The notes under the pieces are model-generated. The model did no database searches, was not told the DNA's origin, and saw nothing but the letters and a program-made list of their open reading frames with translations. 64,000 nt of DNA from Phialophora verrucosa (taxonomy: Eukaryota > Ascomycota > Eurotiomycetes > Chaetothyriales > Herpotrichiellaceae). Below are positions 55,608 through 64,000 of the stretch, piece after piece. Position 1 is the first letter of the stretch. Every line of letters begins with the position of its first letter. The stretch spans positions 682,001-746,000 of the forward strand of contig MSED01000013.1 of assembly GCA_002099365.1 (NCBI GenBank). The letters run 5' to 3'. Both the position numbers and the translations under genes were made by a program.

Positions 55608-57993
55608 CTAGAAAAAGTGGGTGTAAACCTTGGACGACTCGTGAACCTCCATCTCCTGTCACTAGTCAGCGGTGCAAGTGGCTTTATAAAAAAGTGTACG
55701 TACCATCTTGAAGGTGTTGAGTTCCTCCTTAATCTGCTGGGCGAGCATCGGAGTCAACCGATTGCAAGTTGCTATCTCGCCACGCCGGTCGTATTCTCCG
55801 CTAGGCCAAGTGTCGTGGAATTGGATTCGAGGGCTGAAGGATATGTTGCGTATCAGGGTTTGGGGGGTCTCGGGCGTGTCCTTTGAGTCTAGACTGCCGA
55901 GTCTATCCATGGAGAAGTAGTCATCAGGGTCATTGCTCTCTTGAATGGTGATCGAGTCTGTCCGGCGATGTCCCGATCGAGGAGGCTCGTCTGCAGGAGT
56001 ACTTGGCGCACTCGATCTGGGTGAGTCATTCATATGAGGAATTTGTGGCAAATTAAAGTCGGGAACTTTGAAGTCGTAGGCCTTCACCTTCGGGGACGGC
56101 TGGTTCGAGTCCGTACGTTTGAGAATTCCCTTCTTGACCGCGGCAAGAACCTCGGCACGCTCCTTTTCCGTGCCCACAATACTCCGTCGCGAGCGTGTAT
56201 CGCTCGATACAGTCCCACTGTCAAAGGAGAGTTTTGTGTCGACACTGTTTTGCTCGAGCTTGGGGAATCCGGTTCCACCTCCTGGTTGATCATGAGGATT
56301 GATGTTGACATTGACCTTTTCTCTTTCAGCCTCGACAGTAACCATGGAAACCTGAGCTAAGCTCCCTTGGTTGATCGGAGCATCAGCTGCGGGCACGCCA
56401 ACCACAGACTTGGGCCGGAACAGACCGACAAGAGATCGAGTGCCTTTCTTCATCCCCTTGCCCATTTTACGGAGCATCACCGAGGCTGAAGAAGCCGTCG
56501 AGGATATCGACAGATTGTCAGTTGAGCCAGTGAAAAAGTTGCCTTGGCCCGAGTAGATGCTCTCGCCCAACCCTGCGGCCTCCTGCTTTTCTGCAATACG
56601 AGCTTGCTCGGGCTCCAGCTCATTTTCATATTTTGAGTTCCTCTTGGAGGTCGCCACTGCTGCATCTCGGTTGGCCACACTCTTTTCGAGGTTGTGTTGG
56701 GCAGTAGCTTTCCTAAGCTCAGCGGCACTGCCGAATGAGAATGCCCTGCGTAATTTCGATTTCGATTTTTTCGCGTCCTTCTTGCTAACAGCCGCAAGTT
56801 GTTCGGCAGCCGAGCTGGTTGTGGAAATTGCCGGCGGAGGCAAGGATGTAGGTGCTACTCGGCGGATCTCGTCCGTGTTGTCGCTGGTCATGTCTACTGG
56901 TCGTGACAAGGGGGATGGCTGGCGGATGCTGGAATCTCCGGGTCGGGAAGGAGCCGCAAGTCTAGGTTCTTGTTTGGGAGATAACACTGGACTACTGGCC
57001 GCTGGGGACTGAGCCTGATGGATTGTCAGACAGGTAACTATAGCACGGGGAGATACTCACTGAACCAGGCCTCGAAGAGCGAGCCGACTTCGAGGAGCTG
57101 ATGCTGTCAGAGCTCGAGGTCTGTCTATGGTGGTTCGGTCGTTGAATAGAAGTTGTCGAAGCAGGAGCTGGTTGGGAGGGATCAAGGAACGTGTTCGGAT
57201 GAGGAGAGGCAGTCTCCTGGTGATCGGTCGAATGGTTCAAACCTGCTGTTTCGATGCTGCCAAAACTGCGTCTTCGATATCTTGCAGCCAACTCGGGTGG
57301 CTGCGGTCGAGCTAATTGAAGATCGTCCGCACTGGATTGTTTATTCTGCACCGGATTGCCGTACGTAGAACTTCGGTGTGATTGTTGAGAACTAGAACTT
57401 AACGACGGTGTGCTATTGGACTGGAGAGGGTGATTGTAAAGCGAGCCAACCGCAGCCATGCCAGAGCCTGACGGCAGGGCAGACCCTGCAGCAGCTCGGT
57501 TCAGGCCGACTTCACCTTCGCTTCGTCGAACAGGTCTCCGATAACGATCAGGAGATGGCTTGGGTGCCGTAGCGTTTGGTGGAGGGGGAGCCATCAAGGG
57601 CCCAGAGGTTATAACAGGCAGACCTGGCGAGAGACGATTTCCAGCATCGATTCGCGGAAGGACAGTTGGTGAGGTAGGTTGTGACGAAGGGGAAGCACTC
57701 GGGTGAGGAGCTTTTGGGGACGAGATGGATCTGCCAGAGTTGAGTGCGAGAGGACGGGTATTGATGGGGTTGGGCAACTGCGGCGTGGATGTAAAGGCGT
57801 AAGGAGGAGCCATGGGCCCACTGGCGGGCATGCCCCTATACCCAGTTGCGGGCAAGTTATATCGAGTCGGCTGCTGGTGAGTCCTCAGCTGGCTGTGTGA
57901 GGCCTGTGAGGGATAGCCCCCAGAGGAAGAGGGCCGGCCCAGCATTGTGACTGTCGTAGTTTGAGGAGGCAGCGTCTGGACCAAAGCAGCCAT
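55608..57993 (-). CDS. BNI4: BNI4-like bud-neck/septum scaffold protein
   Basis: Predicted 763-aa protein from three exons: 57993-57061, 57014-55704, 55655-55608. In yeast, Bni4 tethers chitin synthase III and protein phosphatase 1 (Glc7) at the septin ring. The first ~600 residues are Ser/Pro/Gln-rich and disordered with basic islands such as KKSKSKLRRAFSFGS. The conserved C-terminus reads FHDTWPSGEYDRRGEIATCN, RLTPMLAQQIKEELNTFKM, then EMEVHESSKVYTHFF. The last 15 residues come from a 48-nt terminal exon after a 48-nt intron. Two RVxF-like PP1 docking sites precede it: R700-NISF and R707-IQF. The match is by the distinctive C-terminal block; septal or hyphal-tip location is inference. Confidence 0.82.
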
Positions 57994-60900
57994 TTTTCAG
58001 GACGTTTTATCAACTGCGTTTCAGCACAAGGTGCTGCTCAAGGAGGTTCAACGTTCGTGTTTCGGCAATCTCGTTTCGACGTTGGGGCTCGAACGAAGGA
58101 GAGTCTCTGATCTTTCAGAAAAAGTTTGACTACAGACCAACGTCAACATGTCATGATCTCCATAAGAGTCCATTCAATCTAGAAGCGATGTGAGGTACAC
58201 ACCTTGATGTGGTGATGTTTTTCAAATTGTACAACGGGATCCCGGCATCACCGCACGTGAATAGCTGACTGACTGGCTCGGGACAGACTGATAGTGGCGG
58301 GGAGTTGTAATCGACTTGAGGGTCAATTGAGCGAAAAGAAGGTGGATTAAAGGATGTGAGTGGAATCGGGTCAACAATCCAAGACGAAGCGAAGGGCTGG
58401 AAGAACTTGTCTTCCAAGAGACCGGACAGGAACCAAACCCCGGCAGCTCAAGAAACGAATGTTACAGCCGCGGCGCGTGTCCAAGGTGTCGGGCAGGGGA
58501 AGAGGCGAGAAGACGAAGACAGTGACAGCAATGGCGAAGTGACGGCGTCGATGGGCGAATATAGAAGAGAAACTGTATGAAGTGATGGATGAGTTAAGAG
58601 GGAAGGAAGTTCCTGGTGCAGTTTGGCAGCGATTGGATTGAGGCTTGACAATTGGCAATTGGCACGGAAGGAAAAGGCCCAAGCACAGCGTTCAGGAGAA
58701 ACGCCTGCGAGAGTGGTCGATGCACCGGCGGGAGGGGAGCGATATTGAGATGGGTCTGGTGTCTAGTGCAGATTCTTGTTAGTGCGCGTTCAAGGGTGAT
58801 TGAGGTCTTGCCTCTTGACTCTGGAGGGAACACGCGTTCTGCCCGTCTGCCCGAGACCTGCAGTGCGGCGCTCCGGTTAAGGTTAGGCGCAAGCCTTCCC
58901 ATGCCTGGCGCCCGCAACCCCCCCAGCCGCGGTGCCCTTGAAGCTGGGGGCCTGGCCCTTGCTCGCGCGCCTGGAATGTATCGCAGTGCGAGTCTTTACG
59001 TATGTCGCATCGACGCGCGATAGAGTCCGAGTCTTTACGATTGGCAACACCCAGGGTAGATGCGATAGCTTCATTCCAGCCAATGTTCTGTTTCGGATGA
59101 TGCCCGCTCGTTAAGATGAGCCGACACACGAACCTACAAAAGGCTGACACCAATGCAGCGACACCAGGCTTGTTTCTTACTGGCGGCATTGAGCCGTCGT
59201 CAGTCGCGGAACACCACGGACTCTGCTGGGTCCTCGTGTACGGAGTACTGATAATATATATATCAGCAGTGGTTTGGCGACTCCGTACTACTGCATTGAC
59301 CTTGCAATCACGCGGAGACCCTTGCAAAGTGAGTTCCGGATTGATCGCATGATGCTGACAGTCTGAGATCGCTGGACCGTGGACTCGATCTCCCTTCCTC
59401 AGAAATGCGCTCACCACACAAGGAGAGACAGGTTGCCATGCTGTCGTTCACCTTACCTTGTAGATTGCTGCGTGATCGAGGCAATGCATTTATTCATCCT
59501 CGGCAATTTCCGTAGAGCGAGGTATGCACGTCCTTGACTCCTTGTTCACTAATTGTGAACACACAATATTTCGCCCACGAGCCAGGGGCAGCATCAACAA
59601 CACCTATTTATGTTGCGTGCATCTTGGGCGCAGCTTAATAGGCTGAGTAACCGAACAACCGAAACAAGTTCAATGCTGATCCCGCCTAGAGTGAGCTGGC
59701 CAGTCTCTTCTTGGTTAAGCTGAGCCCCGCAAATATCACGCCTACAGATCGCTCCCGTCCTTTGCTACTCATCCTCCAGATTGCTTGTCGAAGGGACTCC
59801 GTAGGTTCGTCCGGGTTTCCCAGGTTAAATGATCTTGTGAAGTGGTGTGGCAGTGCTATCCTACGTGCAGGGACCCGAAGAGCACTTTTCTGGCGGTCAT
59901 ACACGTCATACAAGAATTGGATTGTGCCCGATGCTGCTCGCTTTAATACGAGTCTTATGTGGCCCTGTGTCCCCCTATGATGCCGCCTCACACGGCCCCA
60001 GGACGATGGATACGGGCTTTGGTTCTAAGCAGGAAAGCCCCCGGGACACAGCTCCACTCCGGCGTTGCGTCACTTTGGGGCTGGGATTTTCTCACCAACC
60101 AGCAACTGAGTTGAAACTGCCATCTTCTGCTCACGATGGAGTCGAAGAGGTGCTTCGAGAACGCTTCGTCATCCACCCTGAGATGCCGTACCACCATCCA
60201 AGAGTTCCGATGGAGCAGGAGCCAAGTACGGAGTAAAGCGTTCTGCAATGATCATTCGGAGCGAGGAAGGCATCTCGTATCGCCCGTTCCAGATCAATTA
60301 CACAGAATGCCACATGCACGCACACCGACTCCGCGATCCCCCTCTCACATGCCACACTTCGGCATCAGGCCATGTTGCATGCATTTTACCGAAAGCTGCA
60401 GAACGCATGTTTCAAGATTCTTTAAGCTGGCAAATGAGCCACCGCGGCAAGCGAAGAAAAAACTTACGTGCCCAGCTCTGACCTTCCCGAACCCCGCTTG
60501 ACTCAAACATTGAATTTTAACGGGCTTCTCTTGCGCCGTGATGCTTACAAGTATATCGCCGACACTGGGGCACTCACCATCCGTCCAACGAGCTTAAATC
60601 GCAGTCATCTTCGACCTTTTGGCCACACTGTCGGCCTCCAAAAAGGGGGTCCTCTTAACGCGTGAAACTACTGGCGATCATGTGCACTCACCCCTACGAT
60701 ATCGTCCATGCAACATTCAGGCACGGAAGGCTCAGGGCCAACCATCTTGTCCGGCCAAGTCTTTGCACGATGCCCCGCGAGGAAGGAGGTCTTCAAAAAG
60801 GAGGGCGACTAAGGACTCTGCCTGGCCAGAAGTCCTCAACATTTTGACTGAACTGATAATGATTCTTCCGCCTGCGAGTGGGATGATTCGCTGGCGAGAA

Positions 60901-63293
60901 GTCTTCTCCCCGGACTCCGGAAGCAGTATTCATCCTTGCAGCAGCTGTGGTTGTCCGAGAAGGACAATGCTTTCTAGTGTGCGGGGAGACCATTTTGTTG
61001 GGATAACGACACAGATGTGCAGAAATGCTCTGGTCTAACATTCTGATGTCTACATTTCCCCCATACTTTGCTTTCTTTGGGACGTCACTGTGCGGCTCCG
61101 AGTCTGGCGTCCGCGGTTTGCGATTTCCCATTTTCGGCGTTCTCAACCATGGCGGGTGTTACTGAAAAGAAGGACTTCTACGGAATGCATCTCAGTCCAT
61201 ACAAGTGCTTTGTTTTCCGCCTCCAGCCCCTCGATTGAAGTTCTGACCGGCTGGAACAGAGTCCCGTGCATTACACGTACGACTACTCTTGCTGTTTCGT
61301 TGATGCCTGTCTTATGTGCCGGAAGAAACTAAACTTGCAGCACCACGCCAGATAGGGAGGTGTACCTCTACGGCGCTCCCAGTCACCGCAGCACTACAGG
61401 TGAGACCTGGCATCTCTTCACAACCCTGGCCATGCAAGTTGGCCAGTGAATGTGGGCTCAAGATCCATTTCAGTATCCATTGCTGGAGGAGGCCGGGCTT
61501 TCACGTTGCTGTCCAGCGACGCGGCAATGCATCCAGGATCATGCCGGTCTTTCACCCCCGCGCCATCGAGATCTCGGTAACCTTGCCCCTTCCGATCCCG
61601 CTTTGGCAATATCTTGGCCGCCATGCCTGTTCCCGAATGCTTCACGCCCATCAGCCGGGACGAGGCGCTCACCATGGTATTAGATGATGTTGCTACTGAC
61701 TTTCCCACACTAGCCAGCGCGGACCTTGTAAAGACTTGAGCTCAGGCCTCAATCAGCACACCTAATTACCGCGTCCTTGCTGCGAAATCGTCAGCTGCTC
61801 AAGAAACGACCCCGCGGGATCGAAGACACCTTCGGGGGACAAGACGATCGTTAACTTTGACCCATAAATCATCCGTGACTTTGGGTCAATTTCATTTGAT
61901 CTGCCTATCAGTAGATTATTTCTGGCTTCGGCTACGCTCGACGATCCAATGTACACAGACCGGTACAGGGATCTGTCTAGGCGATCTGGATTATCCTGGT
62001 TTACTCCACAATTTTCATCTCCTTGGGTCAGCAGCAGTAAGATCAAGCCAACAAGAACAAACACAAGCGCAGAGTAGAAAATCAATACCCCCTCGTATAG
62101 CTAAGCTGTTCATCTGTAGTGGTATCCATGTCGGAGCTGTCGAGGTGGTTTGGACACAGCGGTCGACCACACCGATGAGTTCTCACAACGCTGTGCAGAA
62201 CGCACCTTTCTGCTGTGCAATTCAAAGAGCAGCTGATCGCCTCACACGGCAGTTGCGTTTGACTCAAGGACTGTCCCATCCGAGTCGTTGCCGGAGAAAT
62301 TTTGTCAGCCCTTGATTTTTGAGGGACATAATTGCGTTGCAGCCAACGTCGGCTCCAGACCAGGATCTGGTAAGATAGCAGTATGACTGACCGCCAGTTG
62401 GGAGTTGGCAGACTGTCGCACAACGTCCTCAGGGACCCGGTGAAGCGGACCTGTTCAAGTCCTCTGTTGTAACTGAAACACCCGACGAAAATCCATGATG
62501 GGACTGTCGCATCGCACAGCCGAACCCAAGAATGAGGTGCCGATATCGTGGCCTGTGCGATGCTGACAGCGGAGTCACAAAAATGCCCCTCTGACACGCA
62601 AACTGATCAAGTAGAGTAGCCCCAGCAGCTCGCTCACCGATCAAGATGGACTCGCCGCGTGAGATATCGATTTTTCGGCCATGTGCCAACTTCGCCAAGT
62701 ATGTCTCGGTTTCAGCTTTATGAGACGTGTAACGCTCTGCCAAACTCCGCGGATGCTGTGAGTCCAGTAACAAACATACGAAGCGGTCACGGCCAATATC
62801 CGGCTCTCGCGAAGGACTTTGCGGCCGTATATTTCATGACAAAGCACCTAAATCGCGATTGGTGGGTGCCTAAGGGTGAGGCGGGGCTTCCTGCTTACCT
62901 ACGCAGCCTGTTTAACTCAACATCCAAGCTTTTCTTGCCCCGCGTTGCCAAGGTTTGCCGATTAGAATTGCCGCTTTTGGAGCATGTCGCGAACCATCCG
63001 CTTTGATTGGAGCCTGAGGCTATGATGAAGCGAAACTGACCATGAAACCATTCGCGCTTCTAACCAGGAACAGAACAGCCTCGAGGGGTTCTTGCTGGCG
63101 ACCATGATAAGGGCGGTTCACATAAAGAGGAGTCGTTCCCTCTATTGTCGGAAATCCAGTCTCAAGCCCTGGGAGAATCGAATACCAACTCATCCTCCGC
63201 TTCCACAATATCCCCGGGTTTGCGACAGTGAAGCTGGTTCTCACCCTGTTCCCGACAACGTTGTTATAATTCTTTCTTCAAGCACTCTTCACT
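57994..63293. other. 5.3-kb interval without a supportable gene
   Basis: The longest gene-free span of the window. Left end: leader/promoter of the BNI4-like gene. The rest has only short ORFs. Noted items: a CGAGTCTTTACG direct repeat (58989-59000 and 59028-59039), nested inverted repeats at 59238-59288, a second TACGGAGTA at 60227-60235, and a minus-strand frame with a hydrophobic start (61762-62085) that lacks an ATG. Right end: promoter of the edge gene. Confidence 0.55.
59238..59288. repeat. nested inverted repeat, possible cruciform/hairpin
   Basis: Outer 9-bp arms GTACGGAGT (59238-59246) and ACTCCGTAC (59280-59288) enclose inner 6-bp arms CTGATA (59248-59253) and TATCAG (59261-59266) around an ATATATA loop. 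Confidence 0.8.
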
Positions 63294-64000
63294 ATGCCTA
63301 TCATAAGTATGCTGATCAAGGGAGTAGGCGCAGGCATTGGCGCGGCCTCGGAGGCAATCGCCGACCACAAGGAGAAGAAAGCCGCCAAAGAGCGCGGAGT
63401 GTCGCCCAACCCCGCAGCCCAACATGAGACCGGGGAAAGTTCACACCTGGCACCCCCGACGCTTCACACGAGACATTCTTCTGAAAAGAAAGGCCATTCT
63501 GAAGGCGAGGAAGACGACGACTCTTCCAGTATCGGCAGTGCCGACCTGGACAACGACGAAGCTGAATGGGCCCTCGACGAAGCTGCAGAGGAGCTCGAAC
63601 AACCGCCGCCGTCATACGAAGAAGCAGCCGCTGCACCGGCTTCGGACCACGACGTCGCAAACGCTTTCCTGGCCAAGCACAAACTCACGAATACGCCTTC
63701 CCTGAATCTCAGATCACTGCCATGCCCCGTCATCCTCCCACAGCGCCGACCGAAGAATAAGAGTCGAGGGTTTGTGCGCGCTTACGCCCCCTTACTCGGT
63801 GAGTGCGCGGGCATTGACCAGCAGACCTTCATTGACTTTATCGACGAGCTTGACCGTGCCTCAAAAGCCAGCCCGGTCTTCGATGTGATCAATCTGGCCT
63901 GCTTCGCGGTGGGGTTTGTCCCAAACCCCATTGCCATGGCCGTCACCATCGCTGTTCAAGTAGCCAGTGAGACTGCAAAAGAGATCCAATCCCGCCATCG
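63294..64000 (+). CDS. conserved fungal hypothetical protein, 3'-truncated by window end
   Basis: First 235 codons of a gene that runs off the right edge with an open frame. The N-terminus begins MPIISMLIKGVGAGIGAASE, a glycine-rich hydrophobic helix. A Ser/acidic disordered region with a PPSY motif (105-108) follows. The folded part then opens with RGFVRAYAPLLGECAGIDQQ, TFIDFIDELDRASKASPVFD, VINLACFAVGFVPNPIAMAV and TIAVQVASETAKEIQSRH. These blocks define a family widespread in Pezizomycotina and repeatedly annotated as hypothetical; they suggest a membrane-inserting helical pair (VINLACFAVGF, AMAVTIAVQVA). Function unknown. The start ATG follows a CACT context with no upstream in-frame rival nearby. 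Confidence 0.8.
   Translation, partial: MPIISMLIKGVGAGIGAASEAIADHKEKKAAKERGVSPNPAAQHETGESSHLAPPTLHTRHSSEKKGHSEGEEDDDSSSIGSADLDNDEAEWALDEAAEELEQPPPSYEEAAAAPASDHDVANAFLAKHKLTNTPSLNLRSLPCPVILPQRRPKNKSRGFVRAYAPLLGECAGIDQQTFIDFIDELDRASKASPVFDVINLACFAVGFVPNPIAMAVTIAVQVASETAKEIQSRH

Noticed and set aside
61762..62085. Minus-strand frame with hydrophobic N-terminus, possible small secreted protein
   Set aside because: It begins with TTG, an in-frame stop lies 15 bases upstream, and trial splice sites gave no ATG.

Overview
The window is nuclear DNA from a filamentous ascomycete (Pezizomycotina). The evidence is short GT-AG introns, mostly 43 to 110 nt with CTGAC/CTAAC-like branch sites, compact genes on both strands, a HET-domain protein, fungal-type MFS carriers, and orthologues of NOC2, VPS28, trehalose phosphorylase (CCG-9 type) and BNI4. 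Class or genus cannot be fixed from the sequence alone. I saw no rRNA, convincing tRNA, CRISPR array, intact transposon, or polyketide or non-ribosomal peptide synthase.

Layout. 0-6 kb: two MFS transporter genes on the minus strand, one with a very long N-terminal tail. 7-12 kb: three plus-strand genes: a WW-domain protein with 18-residue tandem repeats, an acidic hypothetical protein, and a DUF3292-type membrane protein whose first intron is GC-AG. 12.7-21 kb: a minus-strand run of a HET protein, a GST-like protein, a secreted MRJP/yellow-type protein and a DENN (LCHN/Anr2-type) protein. 21-25 kb: gene-poor DNA and relics, a polytopic membrane protein, and an 80-bp tandem repeat. 25-29 kb: an ABHD12-like hydrolase and a zinc alcohol dehydrogenase (plus). 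29-36 kb: a hypothetical protein with a His/Gln run and trehalose phosphorylase (minus), then an SDR (plus). 37.8-41 kb: NOC2 and VPS28, divergent from a 332-bp promoter. 42-47 kb: an ACS-type MFS carrier and a single-pass Ser/Thr-rich membrane protein (minus). 50-52 kb: an intron-rich plus-strand membrane-protein gene with an apparent frameshift and a T9-G15 homopolymer. 53-58 kb: a proline-rich AIM3-like protein and a BNI4-like protein (minus). 58-63.3 kb: a long stretch with no supportable gene. The right edge cuts a conserved fungal hypothetical gene.

Function. The content is mixed housekeeping (ribosome biogenesis, ESCRT-I, trehalose turnover, cell-cortex scaffolds) and environmental-interface genes (three MFS carriers, GST, ADH, SDR, HET). 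Nothing shows a single pathway cluster. The most distinctive items are the WW/18-residue-repeat protein, a set of PPxY-bearing proteins near it, the decaying membrane-protein gene, and the HET protein with a Cys/His-rich segment. Exon structures were derived by eye; for the multi-exon genes with listed exons the summed exon lengths are divisible by three. There is no transcript support.
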